Below, piece by piece: positions 1 through 10,825 of a stretch of DNA of 64,000 nt. The position numbers and the translations under genes are program-made. Positions within the stretch are counted from its first letter, which is position 1, and the number at the start of each line of letters is the position of its first letter. The stretch comes from Prolixibacteraceae bacterium (GTDB lineage Bacteria; Bacteroidota; Bacteroidia; Bacteroidales; Prolixibacteraceae). A model generated the notes under the pieces. The model saw only the letters and a list, made by a program, of their open reading frames with translations, ran no database searches and was not told the DNA's origin. The stretch covers positions 18,869 to 82,868 of the forward strand of contig JAUWAB010000011.1 in the NCBI GenBank assembly GCA_030602265.1, read 5' to 3'.

Positions 1-2238
<2,238 letters not shown>

Positions 2239-2489
2239 AGGGATTTAACTGAACTTTCTAAGTTATGTAAGACATTATAATAAGCGGACTAAGCAATGAA
2301 TTAACAATTCAAAGATCACACATTATTAATCCCCGGATTAACCATAAGCCAATACGAAAATCTGAGAATAAGTGGATAATTTTTAATTGCCGGCTGAAGA
2401 ATTCATATATGTCTTATGAACCTTTGGGGAAAATCTCCGTTTAAACTTCCAGTACAGTTAAACATTCTGTAAACTAAATACTTCAGATT

Positions 2490-3125
2490 ATGAAAAAGGT
2501 CATTTTGCTCCTGCTGACGTTATTGTTTTCTTCAAACATTCTATATGCCCAGAAAGATACTTTGTCGGTGTCGGGACTTCTGGACGAACTTCTGTTACTG
2601 GAAGAACAAGATGCTGAATTGCTGCCAGGCAGGATGATTCCAACGCAGGCTGTCTTATGGGGGAAAAAGGGACTGATGAGAAATTTCGGGGGATTTGAGC
2701 TGACCCCTGAAAACCGCGAAAAAGAATTAAAAATTCGGAGAACTATGCTGACTGCGCACCAGGTTATTGGTTTTGCCACATTGGGTGGAATGATTGCCCA
2801 GGGAGTTGTCGGATCAAAATTATACGATGGGGATTATAAACTGATAAAAACCCATCAGAATCTGGCTACCGGACTGAACATCGGCTATTTTACCACTGCT
2901 GGACTTTCCCTGTTCGCCCCTCCGAAACTGATCGATGAACGCCAGGGGATCAGCACCATAAAGATTCATAAAGCATTAGCCGTTGTGCATCTTTCCGGCA
3001 TGATTGCCACCAACATCCTGGCACAGTCCATCCGTGAAAATCCGGACCTCCGGCCCTGGCACAGGGCTGCTGCCTTTACCACCTTCGGGGCATATGCTGC
3101 CTCCATGATCGTTATTAAATTTTGA
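2490..3125 (+). CDS. Cytochrome b561-like membrane protein, exported N-terminus
   Basis: The 211-residue protein begins with a signal peptide ending at LYAQ and then has four hydrophobic segments between about residues 85 and 211. Histidines sit at helix ends or inside helices in each segment: TAHQV, KTHQN, KIHKA with a second His (VVHLS), and RPWHR. This spacing of paired histidines in a four-helix membrane protein is what is expected for a di-heme b561-type cytochrome, though overall similarity is low and the call is inference. The next gene, 12 bases downstream, encodes a YceI lipocalin; in Escherichia coli yceI likewise sits with a b561 gene (yceJ). That context supports a membrane electron-transfer role, perhaps with a quinone or isoprenoid ligand. 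Confidence 0.55.
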   Translation: MKKVILLLLTLLFSSNILYAQKDTLSVSGLLDELLLLEEQDAELLPGRMIPTQAVLWGKKGLMRNFGGFELTPENREKELKIRRTMLTAHQVIGFATLGGMIAQGVVGSKLYDGDYKLIKTHQNLATGLNIGYFTTAGLSLFAPPKLIDERQGISTIKIHKALAVVHLSGMIATNILAQSIRENPDLRPWHRAAAFTTFGAYAASMIVIKF

Positions 3126-3137
3126 ATACAAAAAAAA

Positions 3138-3683
3138 ATGAAAACAATAATTTGCACCCTGGCTTTTCTGCTCATAGCCAACATAAGCCAGTCTCAGGAT
3201 AAGGAGCAGATCCGAAGTATGGCCGACAGAAAGCTCTCTACCATTACTTATTCCATGCGACATCCTCTACATGCCTGGAGTGGGACCAGCAAGGATGTAT
3301 CATCAGTGATCGTGAGTGAAGGCACAAAAGGTAACATCCGTCAGGTGGCCGTATCTGCAAGGGTATCTTCTTTCGACAGTAAAAATGCAAACCGCGACTC
3401 ACATATGCTGGAGGTAACCGAAGCCCTGAAATTTCCCAATATCACTTTTGCCGGAATAACAACGGCCAAATCAGGAAACACAATGACTGTTTCCGGGGAA
3501 ATTACCTTTCATGGGGTCAAACACCCTGTGACCTTTGAAGCACAAGTTCAGGAAAAAGCAAACAGACTGGAAGTCAGCGGAGGTTTTTCGGCCAAACTAA
3601 GTGACTTCAACATCACTCGTCCTTCACTTATGGGGATTTCAGTAAGTGATGACATTCAAATTCAGTTTACAATGGTTTACTGA
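3138..3683 (+). CDS. YceI family periplasmic isoprenoid-binding-type protein
   Basis: The 181-residue protein has a signal peptide (cleavage near SQSQ) followed by one YceI domain covering the rest. Typical YceI features are the ITYSMRHPLHAWSG start of the barrel, the TFAG strand, and the late GEITFHGVKHPVTF motif. YceI proteins are lipocalin-like beta barrels that bind isoprenoid lipids such as long-chain quinone-like molecules; the ligand here is unknown. It lies 12 bases after the b561-like gene and probably shares its transcript, which ends at the hairpin near 3818-3847. A second YceI gene is at 59361-59954; the two are clearly different proteins, not a recent duplication. Confidence 0.85.
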   Translation: MKTIICTLAFLLIANISQSQDKEQIRSMADRKLSTITYSMRHPLHAWSGTSKDVSSVIVSEGTKGNIRQVAVSARVSSFDSKNANRDSHMLEVTEALKFPNITFAGITTAKSGNTMTVSGEITFHGVKHPVTFEAQVQEKANRLEVSGGFSAKLSDFNITRPSLMGISVSDDIQIQFTMVY

Positions 3684-3817
3684 AATTTTACTGCCGAAAT
3701 CTCAACAATACAGAATGTTTTGGTACAGGATTTGCGCTTGTAATCTTTATATACCAACGTTCTGATTCCAGTTAATTCAACATATACAGCCATCCTGCTT
3801 CGTTGGCTTTCTTACCG

Positions 3818-3847
3818 GCGGCATTTAAAAAGATGCCGCTTTTTTTT
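3818..3847 (+). terminator. Intrinsic terminator after the b561/YceI pair
   Basis: GCGGCAT (3818-3824) pairs with ATGCCGC (3833-3839) across an 8-base loop and is followed by eight T. It sits 135 bases past the YceI stop and 37 bases before the rhamnose mutarotase start. Confidence 0.8.
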
Positions 3848-3883
3848 GTACTTTTCCCTCCCTGAACCAGTACATCAGACCAT

Positions 3884-4198
3884 ATGCAAAAAATTGCCTT
3901 TAAAATGAAACTGCTTCCGGGCTGCACGGAAGAATACATCAGAAGACATGATCATATCTGGCCAGAGTTAAAAGACCTTCTAATTTCATCCGGTGTTACG
4001 GACTACACCATATTTCTGGATGAAGAAACCGGGACACTTTTTGCTGTCCAGAAAACAGGATCTGCAACCGGCTCACAAGACCTTGGCACCCAGGAAGTCG
4101 TCCGCAAATGGTGGGCATACATGTCGGACCTGATGGAAACCCATCCCGATCAATCGCCAGTCAGCACTCCCCTGATTAAGGTTTTTCACATGGACTGA
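3884..4198 (+). CDS. rhaM: L-rhamnose mutarotase
   Basis: The 104-residue protein has the length and motifs of the RhaM family: an N-terminal [23 protein letters not shown] segment with the conserved His in the HD..HIWPEL motif, the central [14 protein letters not shown] and the WWAYMSDLM helix. RhaM interconverts alpha and beta anomers of L-rhamnose in the cytoplasm before isomerisation. No other rhamnose catabolism gene is within the window, so it is a stand-alone copy here. It is convergent with the aldo/keto reductase gene, with only five bases between the two stops. Confidence 0.9.
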   Translation: MQKIAFKMKLLPGCTEEYIRRHDHIWPELKDLLISSGVTDYTIFLDEETGTLFAVQKTGSATGSQDLGTQEVVRKWWAYMSDLMETHPDQSPVSTPLIKVFHMD

Positions 4199-4203
4199 TC
4201 CAT

Positions 4204-5154
4204 TCATCCATGTCTGAATAAAGGCTCGGTCGTGCGGGCAAGTGCGATGAGCTTGCTGCTTTCGCTTTCTGTAATTGGTGCATAATCCTTCATAAACTCG
4301 ATGGCCTTCAGGAAAAGCGTTGATTTTCCGGGAGGGATGGCAGCGGTTATTTCCTTGGATAACGTGAATTTCAATGCCATTTTCATGATTTCCTCATCGG
4401 TCACCGGCCTGTACCAAACATTCTTGTCATATTTTTCCTCACCCTGCTTCAACCGGGTCAGCGCCATAGCCTTCAGCGCAAGAATACCCATACCCTTCTC
4501 AACGGCCTTGCTGTATACCTGCGGACCGAAATCGCCGGCATGCCATGTGGCAAAATTGATGGGAAACATGACGGTGTCAAAATCGTATTTCGACATGGCT
4601 AACAAAGCAGCTTCCACGGAATGGGCGGAGAATCCGACATGCCTGATTTTTCCATCCCTTTTGGCCTTTTCTACCACTTCCATCATCCCTCCCGGTGCAA
4701 AGCATCGTTCCACATCTTCAACGCTGGTCAGTGCATGCAGCTGATAGAGGTCAAACCAGTCGGTTTCCAGATGCTTAAAAGAATTGTTCAGCTCCCGTTC
4801 TGCTCCTTCAGCCTCTTTCTGGCCTGTTTTACAGGCGAGGAAAGCATTCTTCCTGTAAGGTTTCAGGGCTGGCCCCAGCTTTGACTCGGCATTACCATAA
4901 CTTGGAGCAACATCATAATAGTTGCACCCCATTTCCCACGCTTTGGAGACAATTTCATTGGAAAATTCCTGGGTGTTGTCATTCAGCATAATGCCCCCGA
5001 AACCGATTACAGAGAGTTTTTCGCCGGTTTTTCCCAAAGTCCTTTTAGGTAACTGAAAATCAGGAGGGAAATTGGTCCCGAAACTCCGGATTGCCGGTAT
5101 TGACAAGGCAACACTGGTCAGGGCGGTGGTTCTGATAAAGCTTCTTCTCTTCAT
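4204..5154 (-). CDS. Aldo/keto reductase with Tat-type signal
   Basis: The 316-residue protein opens with RRSFIR followed by a hydrophobic stretch, a likely twin-arginine signal that would place a folded, cofactor-loaded enzyme in the periplasm. The mature part is an aldo/keto reductase TIM barrel with the full catalytic tetrad: Asp81 and Tyr86 (YYDVAPSYG), Lys109 (ACKTG) and His140 (YQLHAL). The family reduces carbonyls with NADPH; because NADPH is scarce in the periplasm, the real cofactor and electron source are open. This Tat-AKR subgroup is common in Bacteroidota. It follows the HU-SPOR gene by 83 bases on the same strand. Substrate is unknown. Confidence 0.87.
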   Translation of the reverse strand: MKRRSFIRTTALTSVALSIPAIRSFGTNFPPDFQLPKRTLGKTGEKLSVIGFGGIMLNDNTQEFSNEIVSKAWEMGCNYYDVAPSYGNAESKLGPALKPYRKNAFLACKTGQKEAEGAERELNNSFKHLETDWFDLYQLHALTSVEDVERCFAPGGMMEVVEKAKRDGKIRHVGFSAHSVEAALLAMSKYDFDTVMFPINFATWHAGDFGPQVYSKAVEKGMGILALKAMALTRLKQGEEKYDKNVWYRPVTDEEIMKMALKFTLSKEITAAIPPGKSTLFLKAIEFMKDYAPITESESSKLIALARTTEPLFRHG

Positions 5155-5237
5155 ATCTGTCCGTTTTAATGGATTATATTGTTTAAAACGGTAAAAGATA
5201 CAAAAAATAAGCAGAACTTAAATATTGTCCATACAAT

Positions 5238-6200
5238 TTATTCTGAACCAGGAAGATAATAAACCCAGACACCGGATAATGAATCTTTGCCGAGCATCTC
5301 ACTCTGAGCCCTGGCGGCTTCTCCCATATCGGTATAAACCGAAATGGCCACCACATGAAAACTGCCGATCTCACCAAGATGTACCGGTTCAAAACCCTTA
5401 CCGGCCATCTTCCTGAAGAACTGTTCGGCATTCTCCCTGGTCCGGAAACTACCTCCCACCAGGTAATACAATCCCTTTGCCGGATGAACAGTAACGGCTG
5501 GTTCCAAAATTTCAGGTATCTGACCTGTGTCCTGAGAGATCAGGCTGTCGCTGGGTAGAGGTTCGCTTATTTCCGGTAGTCCGGCTGCCGGCCCGGCCTG
5601 TTCCCTGCTGCTCACCCCGGGCAAAGCCCTGTTGTTTTTCGTGATGTTGGGAATAATCCAGAACAGAAAAGCGATGAAAACCAGTATTGATGCCATTGTA
5701 ATCCAGAAAAAAGGCTTCCTACCGGCAACTTTTTTTGGTGGTCTTGAAATGGCTTCGGCGGGAAGCGGTACACCTATGTTTTCTCCTTTGCAGCGTACCG
5801 GCCTGACGGGCATAAGACCAAATGAACCGGGATGTGCAACTGCATCAGGAAACATCTCAAAATGAAAAATACTCTCTGTCCTCCACAGTTTGCCCAAACC
5901 CTCCAATATTACCGGCTCTCCGTGGTCGAGCCGGTAATGAATATCATCACAGATTCCGGTAAGTTCAAGATATGCCATCGGGGCAGAGATTGCTTGCCGG
6001 TGGGCAAGGTGGTTCAGCAGCAATCCGTCATTGATCCTGACTTCAGGAAGGAAATGGATTTGCCTGGAAGGAGGATAGAGGACCTGCCCGTCATCAGAAA
6101 ACCGGGAAGGCCTTGTCTGCACACTAAACACACCCAGCCCGGGCAGACTGACCGAATCATGCTCCAGTAAAAGCTCCGAAATGTAAAGGCCTATCTTCAT
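5238..6200 (-). CDS. CCDC81-type HU domain protein with transmembrane helix and SPOR domain
   Basis: The 320-residue protein has three parts. Residues 1 to about 130 match the two bacterial CCDC81-like HU domains (opening with a short helix and SLPGLGVFS, later VILEGLGKLW). One transmembrane helix follows at about 165-187 (FFWITMASILVFIAFLFWII). The C-terminus (about 245-320) is a SPOR domain (YYLVGGSFRTRENAEQFFRKM), which binds denuded peptidoglycan glycans at division sites. The orientation should be HU domain inside and SPOR outside. It may link a cytoplasmic factor to the septal wall; whether this HU-like domain binds DNA is not known. Its start is 115 bases from the divergent galE start. 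Confidence 0.82.
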   Translation of the reverse strand: MKIGLYISELLLEHDSVSLPGLGVFSVQTRPSRFSDDGQVLYPPSRQIHFLPEVRINDGLLLNHLAHRQAISAPMAYLELTGICDDIHYRLDHGEPVILEGLGKLWRTESIFHFEMFPDAVAHPGSFGLMPVRPVRCKGENIGVPLPAEAISRPPKKVAGRKPFFWITMASILVFIAFLFWIIPNITKNNRALPGVSSREQAGPAAGLPEISEPLPSDSLISQDTGQIPEILEPAVTVHPAKGLYYLVGGSFRTRENAEQFFRKMAGKGFEPVHLGEIGSFHVVAISVYTDMGEAARAQSEMLGKDSLSGVWVYYLPGSE

Positions 6201-6290
6201 ATTTCCTGTTTTGCAGGCAAAGGTAGCTAAAAATCATGCCGGTGTATAAGCATGCAAACCGCACCATAAATTACTAAAAGAATTAATTGT

Positions 6291-6298
6291 TAGATTTG
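6291..6298 (+). promoter_or_regulatory. Candidate -7 box for galE
   Basis: TAGATTTG fits the Bacteroidota -7 consensus TAnnTTTG and lies 17 bases before the galE ATG. No good -33 TTTG was seen at standard spacing. Confidence 0.4.
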
Positions 6299-6315
6299 CA
6301 TGAAATAACAAAACC

Positions 6316-7344
6316 ATGACGGAAAAAATTCTAGTGACCGGAGGGACCGGGTATATTGGTTCCCACACCGTCGTTGAACTTCAGCAGGCAGGATTCCGTG
6401 TTGTAATTATTGACGACCTCTCCAATTCAGAAATAAGCGTAGTTGACAGCATTGAAAAAATCACCGGTATCAGGCCGGAGACAGAGGTCTTTGACCTGAC
6501 CGATGCAGCAAAAACGGACGATTTTTTCAACAGGCACCACAACATAAAAGCCTCAATCCACTTTGCGGCCTCCAAAGCTGTGGGCGAATCGGTTGAGAAA
6601 CCTCTTCAGTATTACCGGAACAACCTGGTTTCCCTGATGAACCTGCTGGAATGTCAAATAAAATATGACATCCGCAACATTGTATTCTCTTCATCCTGTA
6701 CGGTTTACGGCCAACCCGGGAAACTTCCCGTCACGGAAAACACACCCAGGCTTGAAGCTGAATCACCCTATGGGAATACAAAAAGGATAAGCGAAGACAT
6801 CCTTCGGGATACCGTCAAGGCAAACTCCGGCATTCAGGCTATTGCCCTGCGCTATTTCAATCCGGTAGGAGCCCATCCATCGGCTTTGATCGGCGAGCTG
6901 CCCAGGGGAGTTCCCGGAAACCTGGTCCCGTTTATCACCCAGACTGCCGCCGGAATACGGGAACAATTGAGTGTATTCGGCAATGATTATGATACACCTG
7001 ACGGTTCTGCCATACGAGATTTTATCAATGTGGTCGATCTGGCCAAAGCCCATGTCGTGGCGATTGAACGCCTTCTGACCGGAAGAAACAGAACTGCCTT
7101 TGAAATTTTTAACCTGGGTACCGGAAACGGAGTATCTGTCCTTGAATTATTAAATGTCTTTGAGAAGGTTACCGGTGTAAAATTGAACTATAAGATTGTC
7201 GGACGCCGTCCGGGAGATATTGAAAAAATCTGGGCCGATACCTCCTACGCCAATCTTGAATTGGGTTGGAAAGCTGAAAAAAGCCTGGAAGAGACTTTGC
7301 TTTCCGCCTGGCAATGGGAAAAAGCCATCCGGGGTATACAGTAA
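6316..7344 (+). CDS. galE: UDP-glucose 4-epimerase
   Basis: The 342-residue cytoplasmic enzyme interconverts UDP-glucose and UDP-galactose (Leloir pathway and glycan precursors). It has the extended SDR pattern: the NAD-binding GGTGYIGS near residue 9, SSSCTVYG with the catalytic Ser/Thr, and Tyr152-x3-Lys156 (SPYGNTK). ALRYFNPVGAHPS and the late RRPGDIEKIWAD are typical of GalE rather than of rhamnose or dTDP-sugar epimerases. Length is normal. The neighbouring rfbB and GDP-mannose pyrophosphorylase genes point to surface polysaccharide synthesis, while the GH2 beta-galactosidase nearby would supply galactose. Confidence 0.95.
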   Translation: MTEKILVTGGTGYIGSHTVVELQQAGFRVVIIDDLSNSEISVVDSIEKITGIRPETEVFDLTDAAKTDDFFNRHHNIKASIHFAASKAVGESVEKPLQYYRNNLVSLMNLLECQIKYDIRNIVFSSSCTVYGQPGKLPVTENTPRLEAESPYGNTKRISEDILRDTVKANSGIQAIALRYFNPVGAHPSALIGELPRGVPGNLVPFITQTAAGIREQLSVFGNDYDTPDGSAIRDFINVVDLAKAHVVAIERLLTGRNRTAFEIFNLGTGNGVSVLELLNVFEKVTGVKLNYKIVGRRPGDIEKIWADTSYANLELGWKAEKSLEETLLSAWQWEKAIRGIQ

Positions 7345-7365
7345 GCTGACAAAATTAACATTGGC

Positions 7366-7385
7366 AATGGTGTAATTACACCATT
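7366..7385. promoter_or_regulatory. Perfect 20-bp palindrome between galE and the YdeI-like gene
   Basis: AATGGTGTAATTACACCATT reads the same on both strands with no spacer. It lies 22 bases after the galE stop and about 105 bases before the next start. No T-run follows on either side, so a transcription terminator is less likely than an operator for a dimeric regulator. Function is unproven. Confidence 0.4.
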
Positions 7386-7490
7386 CCTATAACGTTAAAG
7401 ATATCTCTTTTTTCATGAGGCACAAGCCGCAGAGCCACCGGCCGGGAGCAATGTAACCGAGACCGATCTTAAATTTGACAACAGATTGAT

Positions 7491-8090
7491 ATGAAAGGAG
7501 TGAAAAACGCTGAAGATTTCATTAAGGACTATCCTGTCTGGCATGAGGAACTTACTATGCTGAGGGATATATTCCTGTCTGGCGGCATTGAGGAAACCAT
7601 GAAATGGGGCATCCCGGTGTACGTTTGTAACGGAAAAAATGTATCCGGTATGGCTGCCTTTAAATCCTATGTTGGCATCTGGTTTTATCAGGGCGCGCTT
7701 TTGAATGATCATGCCGGTAAGTTGCTGAACGCTCAGGAAGGGATTACTAAAGCACTCAGACAATGGAGATTCTCCAATATCGGGGAAATCAGGAGAGACC
7801 GTGAGATTATTCATGAATATTTTCTGGAGGCTATACAGAATGCCTGGTCCGGAAAAGAAATCAAACCTGAAAAAAAGAAAGCACTGGTGCTGCCCGAAGA
7901 ATTGAATACTCTTTTTGAAAGTGATCCCGGACTGAAACTCAGTTTCGAGGCCCTGTCCCTGTCGAAAAGGCGCGAATTCGCCGAACATGTCGGCAATGCC
8001 AAAAGAGCGGAAACCCGGATAGCCAGGATGCAAAAAATCATCCCTATGATTTTGCGTGGCGAAGGACTTAATGACAAATATTTAAAATAA
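7491..8090 (+). CDS. YdeI/OmdA family protein with DUF1801-like domain
   Basis: The 199-residue protein has an N-terminal DUF1801-type fold (about residues 1-115, with EETMKWGIPVYVCNGKNVSGMAAFKSYVGIWF) and a C-terminal YdeI/OmdA helical region (LSKRREFAEHVGNAKRAETRIARM). The C-terminal motif is the hallmark of the YdeI family, some members of which are linked to stress and antimicrobial resistance; the biochemical role is unknown. It is followed by rfbB after 18 bases, which looks like co-transcription, but no functional link is evident. No signal peptide or membrane segment is present. Confidence 0.85.
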   Translation: MKGVKNAEDFIKDYPVWHEELTMLRDIFLSGGIEETMKWGIPVYVCNGKNVSGMAAFKSYVGIWFYQGALLNDHAGKLLNAQEGITKALRQWRFSNIGEIRRDREIIHEYFLEAIQNAWSGKEIKPEKKKALVLPEELNTLFESDPGLKLSFEALSLSKRREFAEHVGNAKRAETRIARMQKIIPMILRGEGLNDKYLK

Positions 8091-8108
8091 CCGCAAATAC
8101 AAACCATC

Positions 8109-9161
8109 ATGAAAAAAATTCTGATCACCGGAGGCGCCGGTTTCATTGGATCACATGTTGTCCGCCTGTTTGTAGGCAAATACCCCGGATATCATATCTT
8201 TAATCTCGATAAACTGACTTACGCCGGAAACCTGGAGAACCTCAGGGATGTTGAGCAAATGGAAAACTACACTTTTATCAGGGGCGACATTGTGGATTCT
8301 GACTTCATAAACCAGTTATTCCTGCAATATGGCTTCGACGGAGTTATCCATCTGGCGGCAGAATCGCATGTTGACCGTTCCATAACCAATCCGCTGGAAT
8401 TTGTTTACACCAACGTAATTGGCACGGTAAACCTGCTGAATGCAGCCAGGAATATCTGGAAAGAAAACATGGAAGGCAGACTTTTTTATCATGTCAGCAC
8501 CGATGAGGTATACGGTTCTCTGGGCCATGAAGGAATATTCACGGAAGAAACCCGGTATGATCCGCACAGTCCCTATTCTGCATCAAAAGCCAGTTCAGAC
8601 CACTTCGTCAGGGCATACCATGACACCTACGGGCTGCCGGTTGTCCTGTCAAACTGTTCCAACAATTACGGCTCCTATCAATTTCCAGAGAAGCTTATTC
8701 CATTGTTTATCAATAACATTAAGAACAACAAACCGCTGCCTGTTTACGGAAAAGGCGAGAATATCCGTGACTGGCTTTGGGTCGAAGATCATGCCCGTGC
8801 CATCGATGTTATCTTTCATTCGGGAAAGAAAGGGGAAACGTACAATATCGGTGGTCACAATGAATGGAAAAATATCGACCTGATCAGGCTGATGTGCAAA
8901 ATTATGGACCGAAAGCTTGGTCGTACCCCGGGTACATCGGAGCAACTGATTACCTATGTAAAGGACAGGGCGGGACATGATCTCCGGTATGCCATCGATT
9001 CGGGCAAACTTCAGAAAGAACTGGGCTGGGTTCCCAGCCTGCAGTTTGAAGAAGGTCTGGAGAAAACCATCGACTGGTATCTTAGCCAGACGGAATGGCT
9101 GAAAAATGTCACCAGTGGAGAGTATCAGAAATATTACGAACAACAGTATGTAAAACGCTGA
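8109..9161 (+). CDS. rfbB: dTDP-glucose 4,6-dehydratase
   Basis: The 350-residue cytoplasmic enzyme makes dTDP-4-keto-6-deoxyglucose, the second step to dTDP-rhamnose and other deoxysugars. Diagnostic sequence includes GGAGFIGSH at the NAD site, HLAAESHVDRSI, the catalytic STDEVYGSL (Thr-Asp-Glu), the SPYSASKASSD Tyr/Lys pair and RDWLWVEDHARAI. Length is standard. The other rml genes (rfbA, rfbC, rfbD) are not adjacent, so this is a lone copy in a run that also contains galE. It follows the YdeI-like gene by 18 bases. Confidence 0.96.
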   Translation: MKKILITGGAGFIGSHVVRLFVGKYPGYHIFNLDKLTYAGNLENLRDVEQMENYTFIRGDIVDSDFINQLFLQYGFDGVIHLAAESHVDRSITNPLEFVYTNVIGTVNLLNAARNIWKENMEGRLFYHVSTDEVYGSLGHEGIFTEETRYDPHSPYSASKASSDHFVRAYHDTYGLPVVLSNCSNNYGSYQFPEKLIPLFINNIKNNKPLPVYGKGENIRDWLWVEDHARAIDVIFHSGKKGETYNIGGHNEWKNIDLIRLMCKIMDRKLGRTPGTSEQLITYVKDRAGHDLRYAIDSGKLQKELGWVPSLQFEEGLEKTIDWYLSQTEWLKNVTSGEYQKYYEQQYVKR

Positions 9162-9183
9162 TCACCTGTAAAACTTCAATCTT

Positions 9184-10794
9184 ATGAAACGCCGCACATT
9201 TTTCAGGACATCTGCCATAGGGGGTACTGCATTAGCCATCACCGGAGTTACAGGCTGCACGGGCAGTACGCCCCGCGAGGATTCCGGCCGGCCTGACCCG
9301 GCTGACTTTGAACTGAATGAATTCACTATATCCGGATTACAGGATAAAATGTCATCAGGTGAACTTACTTCCGTTTCCCTTTGTCAAAAGTACCTTGATC
9401 GTATTGCTGCGGTTGATCCGTTGTTGAAATCAGTTATTGAACTCAATCCTGATGCTATGGAAATCGCACGCCGGCTCGACGAAGAGCGTAAGGCGGGCAA
9501 AATCCGGGGACCACTTCATGGGATTCCTGTGCTGATCAAAGACAACATCGACACCGGCGATAAAATGATGACCACCGCAGGATCGCTGGCCTTAGCGGGA
9601 AATATTGCCCCTGAAGATGCGCCCATTGTGGCCCGACTTCGGGAGTCGGGAGCGGTACTGCTGGGTAAAACCAACCTGAGTGAATGGGCAAACTTCAGGA
9701 GCGACCGGTCAAGCAGCGGTTGGAGCGGACGGGGCGGCCAGGTCAGAAATCCATATTGCCTCGACAGGAGCCCCTGCGGCTCCAGTTCGGGTACCGGGGC
9801 AGCAGTGGCCGCAAACCTTTGTGCCATCGGAATTGGTACCGAAACGAACGGATCAATCGTCTGCCCATCAGGAGTTAACGGAATTGTCGGGATAAAACCC
9901 ACCCTCGGACTCTGGAGCCGTCGTGGGATCATCCCTATTGCCCATAGTCAGGATACCGCAGGCCCCATGTGCAGGACGGTTGCTGACGCAGCCACCCTGC
10001 TTGGTGCATTAGCCGGGTTTGACGACCTGGATGCCGAAACCCATATCAACCGGGGGGAAATATTCAGCGACTACACAAAATTTCTGGATGCTTCAGGGCT
10101 TCAGGGTGCAAGGATCGGTATTGCCCGCGAAATGCTCGGTTTCAATCCCTTGGTCGACCAACTCTTTGATCAGGCAGTCGAAATTATGAGAAACCAGGGG
10201 GCTGAGGTAATCGATAACATTTCATTTGAAACACGCAGAAAATGGGGAGGGCCTTCCTATCAGGTCCTGCTTTATGAATTCAAGGCAGACCTTAACCAGT
10301 ATCTTTCAGAACATCCCGGAGCCCCGGTCAGGTCGCTCGAAGAAATCATAGCATTCAACGAAAAAAACAGTGAAAAAGAGATGCCGTGGTTCGGACAGGA
10401 GATTTTTAAGCTTGCTCAGGAGAAAGGAGACCTCAGCAGCAGTGAATATCTTGAAGCCCTGAAAGAGGCCAAAAAGTTTACCAGGGAGGAAGGTATTGAC
10501 GCAGTGATGGACAAACATAACCTGGATGCCATCATTGCCGGAACCAACGGACCTGCCTGGTGTATCGACTGGGTCAACGGTGATCATTTCTCCGGAAGCA
10601 GCAGTTCTCCGGCTGCCATCTCAGGTTATCCCAACATTTGTGTACCCATGGGATTTGTACACGGACTTCCCGTGGGACTTTCCTTTTTTGGCCGGGCTTG
10701 GAGCGAACCTGTGCTGATCAGGCTGGCCTATGCCTACGAGCAGTCCACTAAACTGAGAAAAGCCCCAGGATTTACTGCAACTTTGCCTGCCTGA
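9184..10794 (+). CDS. Amidase signature family protein, Tat lipoprotein
   Basis: The 536-residue protein starts with RRTFFR, a hydrophobic stretch and a lipobox (VTGC), so it looks like a Tat-exported lipoprotein. The remainder is an amidase signature domain with the Ser-cisSer-Lys triad: the lysine in LIKDNIDTG, the glycine/serine-rich CGSSSGTGAA, and the nucleophile region GTETNGSIVCPSG. Members hydrolyse amide bonds in diverse small molecules or peptides; the substrate cannot be told from sequence. Bacteroidota often carry such an exported amidase. It follows rfbB by 22 bases and is convergent with the next gene. Confidence 0.88.
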   Translation: MKRRTFFRTSAIGGTALAITGVTGCTGSTPREDSGRPDPADFELNEFTISGLQDKMSSGELTSVSLCQKYLDRIAAVDPLLKSVIELNPDAMEIARRLDEERKAGKIRGPLHGIPVLIKDNIDTGDKMMTTAGSLALAGNIAPEDAPIVARLRESGAVLLGKTNLSEWANFRSDRSSSGWSGRGGQVRNPYCLDRSPCGSSSGTGAAVAANLCAIGIGTETNGSIVCPSGVNGIVGIKPTLGLWSRRGIIPIAHSQDTAGPMCRTVADAATLLGALAGFDDLDAETHINRGEIFSDYTKFLDASGLQGARIGIAREMLGFNPLVDQLFDQAVEIMRNQGAEVIDNISFETRRKWGGPSYQVLLYEFKADLNQYLSEHPGAPVRSLEEIIAFNEKNSEKEMPWFGQEIFKLAQEKGDLSSSEYLEALKEAKKFTREEGIDAVMDKHNLDAIIAGTNGPAWCIDWVNGDHFSGSSSSPAAISGYPNICVPMGFVHGLPVGLSFFGRAWSEPVLIRLAYAYEQSTKLRKAPGFTATLPA

Positions 10795-10825
10795 AAATTT
10801 CGCGGACAAGATTTGCAGGTACTGA

